In this document: positions 39,780 through 49,761 of the stretch, one piece after another | Layout of the letters: every line of letters begins with the position of its first letter | Numbering within the stretch: the stretch's first letter is position 1 | Source: Burkholderia paludis | GTDB taxonomy: Bacteria; Pseudomonadota; Gammaproteobacteria; Burkholderiales; Burkholderiaceae | DNA length: 64,000 nucleotides | Direction of reading: 5' to 3' | Assembly: GCF_000732615.1 (NCBI RefSeq) | Contig: NZ_JPGL01000060.1 | Coordinates: forward strand, 1-64,000 | Program-made: the position numbers and the translations under genes | Notes under the pieces: model-generated | Seen by the model: only the letters and a program-made list of their open reading frames with translations | What the model was told of the DNA's origin: nothing | The model's database searches: none

Positions 39780-40739
39780 ATGACGCTGACTGAATTGAAA
39801 TACATCGTCGCGGTCGCGCGCGAACGGCATTTCGGCCGCGCGGCCGAAGCCTGCTTCGTGAGCCAGCCGACGCTGTCGGTGGCGATCAAGAAGCTCGAAG
39901 ACGAGCTCAACGTGCAGATTTTCGAGCGCGGCGCGAGCGAGGTGAGCGTAACGCCGATCGGCGACCAGATCGTCACGCAGGCGCAGCGCGTGCTCGAGCA
40001 GACCTTCGCGATCAAGGAGATCGCGAAGCAGGGCAAGGATCCGCTGGTCGGGCCGTTCCGTCTCGGCGTGATCTACACGATCGGGCCGTACCTGCTGCCG
40101 ACGCTCGTCAAGCAGATGATCCAGCGGGTCCCGCAGATGCCGCTGATGCTGCAGGAGAACTACACGCTGAAGCTGCTCGAACTGCTGAAGCAGGGTGAGA
40201 TCGACGCCGCGATCATGGCGCTGCCGTTCCCGGAAACCGGCCTGATGGTGCGGCCGCTGTACGACGAGCCGTTCGTCGTCGCGCTGCCTGCGGGCCATCC
40301 GTGGGAGAAGCGCGCCGAGATCGACGCCGAGGACCTGAAGCAGGAAACCATGCTGCTGCTCGGCAACGGCCACTGCTTCCGCGATCACGTGCTCGGCGTG
40401 TGCCCGGAACTGATGCGCTTCTCGCAGACTGCCGACGGCATCCAGAAGACCTTCGAGGGCTCGTCGCTCGAGACGATCCGCCACATGGTCGCGAGCGGCG
40501 TCGGCATTACCGTGCTGCCGCGCATGTCGGTCGCCGAGATCGGCCCGCGCGCGAACGGCCCCGATGCCGAGTTGCTGTCGTACGTGCCGTTCAACGAACC
40601 GGTGCCCGACCGCCGCGTCGTGCTCGTATGGCGCAAGAGCTTCACGCGGATGCCCGCGATCGACGCGATCAGCGACGCGATTTCCGCGTGCGATCTGCCG
40701 GGCGTCGCGAAGCTCGACATGCCGGCCACGATGAACTGA
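39780..40739 (+). CDS. oxyR: Peroxide-sensing LysR-type regulator OxyR
   Basis: A 319-residue LysR regulator. The redox cysteines fall exactly at C199 and C208 (GNGHCFRDHVLGVCPE), as in E. coli OxyR, where they form the disulfide that switches the protein on. The N-terminal helix-turn-helix reads AAEACFVSQPTLSVAIKKLE. It lies upstream of katG and dps, the standard OxyR targets, and ends in its own terminator. Confidence 0.97.
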   Translation: MTLTELKYIVAVARERHFGRAAEACFVSQPTLSVAIKKLEDELNVQIFERGASEVSVTPIGDQIVTQAQRVLEQTFAIKEIAKQGKDPLVGPFRLGVIYTIGPYLLPTLVKQMIQRVPQMPLMLQENYTLKLLELLKQGEIDAAIMALPFPETGLMVRPLYDEPFVVALPAGHPWEKRAEIDAEDLKQETMLLLGNGHCFRDHVLGVCPELMRFSQTADGIQKTFEGSSLETIRHMVASGVGITVLPRMSVAEIGPRANGPDAELLSYVPFNEPVPDRRVVLVWRKSFTRMPAIDAISDAISACDLPGVAKLDMPATMN

Positions 40740-40773
40740 GCGGGCGGTAGCACGCAGGCGTGGCGGTACGATG

Positions 40774-40803
40774 AACGGGGTCTTGCGACCCCGTTTATTT
40801 TTC
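40774..40803 (+). terminator. Intrinsic terminator after oxyR
   Basis: Perfect 9-bp stem AACGGGGTC/GACCCCGTT (40774-40782 with 40787-40795), tetraloop TTGC, then a T-rich tail. It separates oxyR from the katG transcript. Confidence 0.9.
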
Positions 40804-40826
40804 TCTATCACATAGATAAAATTTAT
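40794..40826. promoter_or_regulatory. Candidate OxyR-binding site for the katG transcript
   Basis: Aligned to the OxyR motif of four spaced elements (ATAGnt and anCTAT alternating with 3-base gaps), three of four fit: CTCTAT (40803-40808), ATAGAT (40812-40817, perfect) and ATTTAT (40821-40826). The outermost left element is poor. The site abuts the -35 of the promoter at 40831, the expected activator position, and sits in an unusually AT-rich island. Confidence 0.55.
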
Positions 40827-40830
40827 TAAA

Positions 40831-40859
40831 TTTAAATTATTGATAGATGTAGATAGAAT
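40831..40859 (+). promoter_or_regulatory. Candidate promoter of the katG transcript
   Basis: TTTAAA (40831-40836), a 17-bp spacer and TAGAAT (40854-40859, one mismatch to consensus). The weak -35 next to the OxyR-like site fits activator dependence. Transcription from here would give a leader of about 515 nt before katG, containing two small reading frames. Confidence 0.55.
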
Positions 40860-40929
40860 GCTCTACATGGATCGGCGTCGTGTCGGCGCCCGGTCTGCAC
40901 GTGGAATGCAAGCGTCAAAGGAGGATGTC

Positions 40930-41067
40930 ATGATGCGGTCGGTATTGCAGCACGCGCAGCGGAACATCCCGTCGCGCGACGCGGTCGTACATCGCGCCAG
41001 GTCGGTGGTTCGCAGCCTGCGTCCGATTGCGTTCGCGTACCTGGCGGACCGCGTGTATGGTGGCTGA
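40930..41067 (+). CDS. Small basic protein, 45 residues, in the katG leader
   Basis: ATG at 40930 (another at 40933) preceded by a near-perfect ribosome binding site AAGGAGG at 40918-40924. The predicted product is basic (MMRSVLQHAQRNIPSRDAVV, later VRSLRPIAFAYLADRVYGG). I recognise no family. It would be the first gene on the message from the OxyR-type promoter. It could be a real small protein or a translated leader affecting katG expression. Existence is supported by its initiation site rather than homology. Confidence 0.5.
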   Translation: MMRSVLQHAQRNIPSRDAVVHRARSVVRSLRPIAFAYLADRVYGG

Positions 41068-41133
41068 ACGTCGCCCGCACGCCGGTTTCCTGTTCCCCCG
41101 ATTCACCGACGTCTAGCCATGAGGGAGCATCGC

Positions 41134-41262
41134 ATGTCCGAAAGCTGGAACACCCCCCGCACCACCGGCGCGGCCCCGGCCGGCAGCCGTTTTCCCGGGC
41201 GCCCCGCTGGCGGCGCCACGCCGAGGGAGCGCACGCCGATCGCCGCGCACGACACCCCGTAG
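41134..41262 (+). CDS. Small proline-rich protein, 42 residues, upstream of katG
   Basis: ATG at 41134 with GGGAG at 41123-41127 (6-base spacing); an in-frame ATG at 41119 lies before this site. The predicted peptide starts MSESWNTPRTTGAAPAG and is rich in Pro, Thr, Arg and Gly, probably unstructured. No family recognised. It ends 120 bases before katG. After its stop, an AGGAGG (41269-41274) has no ATG at proper spacing. Confidence 0.4.
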   Translation: MSESWNTPRTTGAAPAGSRFPGRPAGGATPRERTPIAAHDTP

Positions 41263-41307
41263 TACGACAGGAGGACCGACCTGTTCCGTTTCCCATCCCC
41301 GCAATGA

Positions 41308-43569
<2,262 letters not shown>

Positions 43570-43605
43570 GCGTCGCCGCGCGGTAGGGCGGCCATGCAGT
43601 AACGG

Positions 43606-43636
43606 GAAACGGCCGGCCATCCGGCCGGCCGTTTCT
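43606..43636 (+). terminator. Hairpin after katG
   Basis: Perfect 12-bp stem AAACGGCCGGCC/GGCCGGCCGTTT with loop ATCC (43607-43634). The following T-run is short (TTTCTT), so it may allow partial read-through to the small gene and dps while protecting katG mRNA. Confidence 0.7.
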
Positions 43637-43671
43637 TCCAGAGCAGGGGTTTTGTCGAAGGAGTGACGATC

Positions 43672-43827
43672 ATGACGCAAATGATGTTGAACATGCGCGC
43701 CGCGCTGGCGGCGCCGAGGGTGCGCGCGCCGGCCGGGATCGTGCGGCGCGTGGTCGGGTTCGCGATCCTCATCGGCGGCGCGGCCGAACTGGTGTCGCAG
43801 GCGCTGCGCGCGATCGCGGCCGCCTGA
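43672..43827 (+). CDS. Small protein, 51 residues, between katG and dps
   Basis: ATG at 43672 preceded by AAGGAG at a spacing of about eight. The product is [20 protein letters not shown] followed by a hydrophobic Gly/Ala/Ile-rich stretch ([19 protein letters not shown]), which could be a membrane or amphipathic helix. No family recognised. Its position between katG and dps and its good initiation site suggest a real gene of the peroxide-stress cluster. Confidence 0.5.
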   Translation: MTQMMLNMRAALAAPRVRAPAGIVRRVVGFAILIGGAAELVSQALRAIAAA

Positions 43828-43945
43828 GTCCGGCGCCCGGTGCGCCATGCTGCCGGCGCGCGCCGCGCGTGCGGTCAATGCAGGAACAGGAAGGTCGCCG
43901 GATTCGCCGGGTGCGTTCCGGTGCACTGGATAAGGAGTCCATAGC

Positions 43946-44434
43946 ATGTCGAGAAAGCGCAACGCCGCACAGATCAACATCGGCATCGGCGACAAGGACC
44001 GCAGGAAGATCGCGGAAGGCCTGTCGCGCCTGCTTGCCGATACGTTCACGCTGTACCTGAAGACCCACAATTTCCACTGGAACGTCACGGGCCCGATGTT
44101 CAATACGCTGCACCTGATGTTCGAGGCGCAGTACAACGAACTGTGGCTCGCGGTCGATTCGGTCGCGGAGCGGATTCGCACGCTCGGCGTCGTCGCGCCG
44201 GGCACATTCGCCGATTTCGCGAAACTGTCGTCGGTGCCGGAAGCGAACGGCGTGCCGGCGGCCGAAGAGATGATCCGCCAGCTCGTCGAAGGGCACGAGA
44301 CGGTCGTGCGCACCGCGCGCGAAATCTTTCCGGTCGCCGCCGCGGCAAGCGACGAGCCGACCGCCGACCTGCTGACCCAGCGTCTGCAGACGCATGAAAA
44401 GACCGCGTGGATGCTGCGGTCGCTGCTGGCGTAG
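43946..44434 (+). CDS. dps: DNA-protecting ferritin-like protein Dps
   Basis: A 162-residue Dps protein that assembles into a dodecamer, oxidises and stores iron using peroxide, and coats DNA. The ferroxidase region [29 protein letters not shown] and the acidic D-S-V-A-E-R-I of the adjoining subunit are conserved. A basic N-terminal tail (MSRKRN) may help DNA binding. AAGGAG precedes the ATG. It follows katG, as in B. pseudomallei where katG and dpsA are linked in OxyR-dependent expression. Confidence 0.96.
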   Translation: MSRKRNAAQINIGIGDKDRRKIAEGLSRLLADTFTLYLKTHNFHWNVTGPMFNTLHLMFEAQYNELWLAVDSVAERIRTLGVVAPGTFADFAKLSSVPEANGVPAAEEMIRQLVEGHETVVRTAREIFPVAAAASDEPTADLLTQRLQTHEKTAWMLRSLLA

Positions 44435-44640
44435 GCGCGGCATCGCCGCGCAGGGCCGGCCGCTCCGGTGCGGGCCGGATCGAATCAGTCCCTTGATTGA
44501 CGTGCGGCACGGCGCGGCCTTACGGGACGGGCGCTGGCGGCTCGTCTGCCGTTGCCGGCGGCAGGCCCCGGGCGGCCGCGACATGACGCGAAGCGCCGCT
44601 CGGCTCTAAAATGCCGGGGTTATCTTCCCGGTGCTTCGCC

Positions 44641-45504
44641 ATGCTTGCCCGCTTCCCCCTGTATCTGCGGCTTGTCCGGATGGACAAGCCGATCGGCAGC
44701 CTGCTGCTGCTCTGGCCGACGCTGAATGCGCTGTGGATCGCGTCGGACGGCCATCCGCGCTGGTCGCTGTTCGTGATCTTCTCGCTCGGCACGCTGCTGA
44801 TGCGCTCGGCCGGCTGCGCGATGAACGACTACGCCGACCGCGATTTCGACCGCCACGTGAAGCGCACCGCCGACCGGCCGCTGACGTCCGGCAAGATCCG
44901 CGCATGGGAGGCCGTCGCGATCGCCGTCGCGCTCGCATTCATCTCGTATCTGCTGATCCTGCCGCTCAACACGCTGACGAAGGAGCTGTCCGTCGTCGCG
45001 CTGTTCGTCGCCGGCTCCTATCCGTTCATGAAGCGCTTCTTCGCGATTCCGCAGGCGTATCTCGGCATCGCGTTCGGCTTCGGCATTCCGATGGCGTTCG
45101 CGGCCGTGCAGGACACGGTGCCGGCGATCGCGTGGGTGATGCTGGTCGCGAACGTCTTCTGGTCGGTCGCGTACGACACCGAGTATGCGATGGTCGATCG
45201 CGACGACGACATCAAGATCGGGATCCGCACGTCGGCGCTGACCTTCGGCCGCTTCGACGTCGCGGCCGTGATGGCGTGCTATGCGGCGACGCTCGGCATC
45301 TACGTGTGGATCGGCGTGACGCTCGGCTTCGGTCTCGCGTACTGGGCCGGCTGGGCGGCGGCGGCGGGCTGCGCGCTGTATCACTACACGCTGATCAAGG
45401 GCCGCGAGCGGATGCCGTGCTTCGCGGCATTTCGCCACAACAACTGGCTCGGCGGCGTGCTGTTCGCGGGCATCGCCGCCCATTACCTGCTGGCCGGCAA
45501 CTGA
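44641..45504 (+). CDS. ubiA: 4-hydroxybenzoate octaprenyltransferase UbiA
   Basis: A 287-residue inner-membrane prenyltransferase that attaches the polyprenyl tail to 4-hydroxybenzoate in ubiquinone synthesis. Both Asp-rich motifs are present ([15 protein letters not shown] and [13 protein letters not shown]), within seven to nine membrane helices. I prefer the ATG at 44641 ([17 protein letters not shown]) over one 30 bases upstream. It ends at a bidirectional terminator shared with proC. Confidence 0.95.
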   Translation: MLARFPLYLRLVRMDKPIGSLLLLWPTLNALWIASDGHPRWSLFVIFSLGTLLMRSAGCAMNDYADRDFDRHVKRTADRPLTSGKIRAWEAVAIAVALAFISYLLILPLNTLTKELSVVALFVAGSYPFMKRFFAIPQAYLGIAFGFGIPMAFAAVQDTVPAIAWVMLVANVFWSVAYDTEYAMVDRDDDIKIGIRTSALTFGRFDVAAVMACYAATLGIYVWIGVTLGFGLAYWAGWAAAAGCALYHYTLIKGRERMPCFAAFRHNNWLGGVLFAGIAAHYLLAGN

Positions 45505-45526
45505 ACGCGGCCGCGCGCTGCGCCTG

Positions 45527-45557
45527 AAAAAAAAGCGGCCTGACGGCCGCTTTTTTT
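45527..45557. terminator. Bidirectional terminator between ubiA and proC
   Basis: Stem GCGGCC/GGCCGC (45535-45540 with 45545-45550) extended by an eight-A run on the left and seven T on the right. It functions for ubiA (plus) and proC (minus). Confidence 0.93.
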
Positions 45558-45594
45558 ACGTCGGGCGCCGGCGCGCCGGCGGATGTCGCCGCGC

Positions 45595-46407
45595 CTACGC
45601 GCGGCCGAGTTCGTCACCCATTTCCCTGGCGCGGGCCTCGGCCGCGAGCGCGCCGCGCACGATCGCCTCCTTTACGCCCTGCGTGTCGAACGACGCAAGC
45701 GCGGCGGCCGTCGTGCCGCCCTTCGACGTCACGCGCTCGCGCAGCACGCTCGCCGGTTCGCCCGATTGCGCGGCGAGCTGCGCGGCGCCGGTGAACGTCG
45801 CGACCGCGAGCGCGCGGCCCTGTTCGTCGTTCATGCCGAGCTGGCGCGCGGCTTCCTGCAGCGCTTCGATGAAATAGAACACGTACGCCGGGCCGCTGCC
45901 CGAAATGGCCGTGACGGCGTCGAGCTTCGATTCGTCGTCGAACCATACGATCTCGCCGACCGCGCCGAGCACGTTCGACGCGAGTTCGCGGCCCGTCGCA
46001 TCGACGCCCGGCAGCGCGGCGAGCCCGGTCACGCCCATGCCGACGAGCGCGGGCGTGTTCGGCATCGTGCGTACGACGCGCGCGTAGCCGCCGAGCCAGC
46101 GGGCGAGATCGGTGCCGCGGATGCCGGCCGCGATGCTGATCACGAGCTGCGACTTCAGGTGCGGCGCCAGCGCTTGCGCGACATCCTTGAGCACCTGCGG
46201 CTTCACCGCGAGCACGATCGCGTCGTAGCCGGCGAGCGTCGCGTCGGCGGCCGCGCCGGTGCGCACGCCGAATTGCTGCGCGGCGCGCGCGCGGACGTCC
46301 TCGTTGACGTCGATGGCATACAGGCCGTCCGCGGCGACGCCGCGCTTGATCAGGCCGCCGATCAGGGCCGCGGCCATGTTGCCGCCGCCGATGAATGCGA
46401 TTTTCAT
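45595..46407 (-). CDS. proC: Pyrroline-5-carboxylate reductase ProC
   Basis: A 270-residue NAD(P)H-dependent enzyme making proline from pyrroline-5-carboxylate. The N-terminal Rossmann motif is KIAFIGGGNMAAALIGGL and the C-terminal signature is SGSGPAYVFYFIEALQEAA ... TSKGGTTAAAL. It lies 51 bases downstream of yggS, the widespread yggS-proC pairing. Confidence 0.97.
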   Translation of the reverse strand: MKIAFIGGGNMAAALIGGLIKRGVAADGLYAIDVNEDVRARAAQQFGVRTGAAADATLAGYDAIVLAVKPQVLKDVAQALAPHLKSQLVISIAAGIRGTDLARWLGGYARVVRTMPNTPALVGMGVTGLAALPGVDATGRELASNVLGAVGEIVWFDDESKLDAVTAISGSGPAYVFYFIEALQEAARQLGMNDEQGRALAVATFTGAAQLAAQSGEPASVLRERVTSKGGTTAAALASFDTQGVKEAIVRGALAAEARAREMGDELGRA

Positions 46408-46458
46408 GATGTCCGATTGAGCGAGTGAGTGAACGGAAAGGCGGAAAAGGGGCGGCGC

Positions 46459-47157
46459 TCAGTGCGCGTAATCGCGCGCGCCGAAGATCGCGGTGCCGAC
46501 GCGCACGATCGTCGCGCCTTCGAGCACGGCCGCGTCGAGATCGGCGGACATGCCCATCGACAACGTGTCGAGCGGCAGGCCGTCCGCGCGCAATGCGTCG
46601 AACAGCGTGCGCAGCGCGCGATGGGGCGCACGCTGCGCAGCGGTATCGCCGGCCGGTTCGGGAATCGCCATCAGGCCGCGCAGCCGCAGCGACGGCAGGG
46701 CGGCGACCGCGCGCGCGACTTCCGCCACGTCGGCCGGCGCGACGCCGCTCTTCGACGCCTCGCCGCTGATGTTCACCTGCACGCACACATTGAGCGGCGG
46801 CAGGTGCGCGGGGCGCTGTTCCGACAGGCGCTGCGCGATCTTCAGCCGGTCGACCGAATGGACCCAGTCGAAGCGCTCGGCGACCGGGCGCGTCTTGTTC
46901 GACTGCAACGGCCCGATGAAATGCCATTCGAGCTGGGCGCGCAGGTCGGCGAGCGCATCGATCTTGTCGATCGATTCCTGCACATAGTTTTCGCCGAAGG
47001 CGCGCTGCCCGGCCGCGTGCGCGGCGCGCACGTCGGCGGCGGGAAACGTCTTGGAGACGGCGAGCAGCGAAACGGTGGCGGGGTCGCGGCCGCCCGCGCG
47101 GGCGGCGTCGGCGATGCGGCGATGAACGGATTCGAGTCGGGCGGCGAGATCGGACAT
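46459..47157 (-). CDS. yggS: YggS/PLPBP-family PLP-homeostasis protein
   Basis: A 232-residue single-domain barrel protein that binds pyridoxal phosphate and buffers free PLP, affecting amino-acid and vitamin B6 balance. K36 in LLAVSKTFP is the PLP-binding lysine at the E. coli position. ENYVQES and [14 protein letters not shown] are family signatures. The ATG at 47157 ([15 protein letters not shown]) aligns with the family start; an in-frame ATG at 47190 adds 11 residues and sits in an 11-bp tandem repeat. Confidence 0.93.
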   Translation of the reverse strand: MSDLAARLESVHRRIADAARAGGRDPATVSLLAVSKTFPAADVRAAHAAGQRAFGENYVQESIDKIDALADLRAQLEWHFIGPLQSNKTRPVAERFDWVHSVDRLKIAQRLSEQRPAHLPPLNVCVQVNISGEASKSGVAPADVAEVARAVAALPSLRLRGLMAIPEPAGDTAAQRAPHRALRTLFDALRADGLPLDTLSMGMSADLDAAVLEGATIVRVGTAIFGARDYAH

Positions 47158-47187
47158 GACGGGCACGAGGACAGGCACGGAAGCGGA

Positions 47188-47219
47188 CATGAAGCGGGCA
47201 TGAAGCGGGCATGAAGCGG
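47188..47219. repeat. 11-bp tandem repeat, three copies
   Basis: CATGAAGCGGG repeated at 47188, 47199 and 47210, the last copy with one base changed or cut, and a degenerate partial copy just to the left. It covers the 5' end and alternative start region of yggS. Confidence 0.85.
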
Positions 47220-47316
47220 AGGCGCCGCGTTACGCGGCGCATCGGTCCGCCCATTATACGGACGCCGCGCGCGGAGCCCGGCGCCGGCGCGCGTCCGTCA
47301 TCGCCGTGAAGCGGCG

Positions 47317-48543
47317 TCAACCGTACAGCAGATGCTCGACGAGCTGGACCCAGTGGGCGACCGGGATCTGCGTGCCGCTTTGCAGATGCGCGATGCAGCC
47401 GACGTTGCCGGAGACGATCATCTGCGGCTCGAGCGCCTGCAGTTTCAGCAGCTTCTGCTTGCGCAGCCGGTACGACAGCGACGGCTGCGTCAGCGAATAG
47501 GTGCCGGCCGAGCCGCAGCACAGGTGGCTGTCGGCCGGCAGCCGCACGTCGATGCCGAGCGTCTCGAGCAGGCGTTCGACCTTGCCGCGCGATTGCTGGC
47601 CGTGCTGCAGCGTGCACGGCGGGTGGTACGCGACCGTATGGATCGCGCGGCGCCGCGCGAGCGTCGCGAGTTCGGCTTCGAACGCGAGCAGCACGTCGGA
47701 GATGTCGCGCGTCAGCGCCACGACGCGCTGCGCCTTCTCCGCGTAGGCCGGGTCGTCGCGCAGCAGGTGGGCGTATTCGAGCACCGTCGCGCCGCAGCCC
47801 GATGCGTTCATCACGATCGACTCGACCCCCTGTTCGATATGCGGCCACCACGCGTCGATGTTGCGGCGCGCGTCGTCGAGCGCTTCGTCGTGATAGTTCA
47901 GGTGCAGGCGGATCGCGCCGCAGCAGCCCGCATCGGGCGCGACGACGGTCTCGATGCCGAGCGCGTCGAGCACGCGCGCGGTCGCGATGTTGATGTTCGG
48001 CAGCATCGACGGCTGCACGCAGCCGCCGAGCATCAGCATCTTGCGCGTATGCGTGCGGTGCGGCCATTCGAGCAGCCGCGTGCGCGGCGGCACCTTGTCG
48101 CGCAGCCGCTTCGGCAGCAGCGGCCGCACGTGCTGGCCGAGTCGCATCACGGGCGAGAACAGCGCGGCGTTCGGTACGAGGCTCGCGAGCATGCGGCGCA
48201 CGAGGCGCTGCTGCGCCGGGCGCTGCACCTGCGCCTCGACGTGCTTGCGGCCGATCTCGACCAGCCGGCCGTACTGGACGCCGGACGGGCAGGTCGTCTC
48301 GCAGCTGCGGCACGTGAGGCAGCGGTCGAGGTGCTGCTGCGTGCTGCGCGTGACGGGCGCGCCTTCGACCATCTGCTTGATCAGGTAGATGCGTCCGCGC
48401 GGGCCGTCGAGTTCGTCGCCGAGCAACTGATAGGTCGGGCAGGTCGCGGTGCAGAACCCGCAGTGCACGCACTTGCGCAGGATCGCGTCGGCCTCGTCGC
48501 CGTCGGGCGTATTGCGGATGAAATCGGCGAGGTTCGTTTGCAT
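47317..48543 (-). CDS. glcF: Glycolate oxidase iron-sulfur subunit GlcF
   Basis: A 408-residue iron-sulfur subunit. Two N-terminal 4Fe-4S binding motifs are visible (CVHCGFCTATCP and CLTCRSCETTCP), followed by two CCG-type cysteine-rich domains (CGAIRLHLNYH; CCGSAGTY) typical of GlcF. It passes electrons from the flavin subunits GlcD/GlcE to the quinone pool. It starts seven bases after glcE, so it should be translationally linked to a gene that is now frameshifted. Confidence 0.95.
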   Translation of the reverse strand: MQTNLADFIRNTPDGDEADAILRKCVHCGFCTATCPTYQLLGDELDGPRGRIYLIKQMVEGAPVTRSTQQHLDRCLTCRSCETTCPSGVQYGRLVEIGRKHVEAQVQRPAQQRLVRRMLASLVPNAALFSPVMRLGQHVRPLLPKRLRDKVPPRTRLLEWPHRTHTRKMLMLGGCVQPSMLPNINIATARVLDALGIETVVAPDAGCCGAIRLHLNYHDEALDDARRNIDAWWPHIEQGVESIVMNASGCGATVLEYAHLLRDDPAYAEKAQRVVALTRDISDVLLAFEAELATLARRRAIHTVAYHPPCTLQHGQQSRGKVERLLETLGIDVRLPADSHLCCGSAGTYSLTQPSLSYRLRKQKLLKLQALEPQMIVSGNVGCIAHLQSGTQIPVAHWVQLVEHLLYG

Positions 48544-48550
48544 CGAGCCC

Positions 48551-49610
48551 TCAGAGATCGGGGTAAAGCCGGCCGCGGTTGAAGATGCGCGCGGGATCGA
48601 ACGCGGCCTTCAGCCCGCGGTGGATTTTCATCATCGGGGCGGGGAGCGGCGTGAACACGCCCGCGCTGCGGTCGTACGCATCGCCCGCGCGGAACAGCGT
48701 CGCATGGCCGCCGGCCTGCTTTGCGCTCATGCGCACGGTCTGCGCGTCGGCGTCGGTGATCCACCAGCGCTGCGCGCCGCCCCATTCCATCAACTGGGTG
48801 CCGGGCAGATGCATCGGTTCGGTGATCGACGGCAGCGCGAGGCGCCACAGCGCATAGCCGGGCGGGATGCCGTTGAAGAACGGGTCGGTGTGCTCGCGCA
48901 GGCCGGCCCAGAAGCGCTCGGCCTCGACCGCGTCGACGACTTCGCCGCCGAGCAGCGTCTTCGCGGATTTCACGGACGCTTCGGCGCCCGACAGGCGCAG
49001 CACGAGCGTGCCGTTGCGCCATGCGCTGGCGCTGATGGGCAGCGGGTGGCCGCCCCATTCGTTGAGCTTGCGCACGGCGTCGGTGGCGCTCATCTCGAAC
49101 TTCAGCGTGACCTCGGCGACGGGCATCGGCAGTACCTTGATCGACAGGTCGAGCATCAGCCCGAGCGTGCCGAGCGCGCCGGCCATCAGCCGCGACACGT
49201 CGTAGCCCGCGACGTTCTTCACGACCTGCCCGCCGAAGCGCAGCGTGTCGCCGCGGCCGTTCATCAGCGTGACGCCGAGCACGAAATCGCGCGGCGCGCC
49301 CGGCCGCGACGCAGCCGCCGACGGTGGCCGCGCGGCCGAAGTGCGGCGGCTCGAACGGCAGCATCTGGCCGCACTCGGCGAGGACCGTTTCAAGCTGCGC
49401 GAGCGGCGTGCCCGCGCGGACCGTGACGACGAGCTCGGCCGGGTCGTACGACACGATGCCCTGAAACGCGCGCGTATCGAGTATGTCGCCCTCGAGCGCC
49501 TGGCCGTACCAGTCCTTGGTGCCGCCGCCGCGAATCCGCAGTGGCCGGCCGTCGGCGCTGGCCGCGCGGATGCGCTCGGCCCATCCGGCGACGATGTCGT
49601 CCTCTTCCAT
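48551..49610 (-). pseudogene. glcE: Glycolate oxidase FAD subunit GlcE, frameshifted
   Basis: The N-terminus (MEEDDIVAGWAERIRAA ... ATVGGCVAAG) and the C-terminal three quarters (GAPRDFVLGVTLMNGRGD ... IFNRGRLYPDL) are both clearly GlcE but lie in different frames. The break is at about 49298-49306. Compared with the family pattern VAAG-LSGP-R-A-G-x-RDF, about nine to ten codons of the FAD-binding loop are missing, consistent with a deletion near 29 bases (inferred). The N-terminal frame continues 170-odd codons with no similarity and runs past the start of glcF. Either a real loss-of-function mutation or an assembly error; the rest shows no decay. Confidence 0.85.
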
Positions 49611-49761
49611 GTTCCGTTGCTGCCTCGACTTGTTGTTCGGTCGATTGTACCGGGGTGGCACGATTCCACATCGCGACTATCCCTAAGCCCGGTATCACGC
49701 GCCGACGGCCCGCGCCGCCGGGGGCCGGCCGCCGGACCGGGCCGCACGCCGCGCGCGACGC

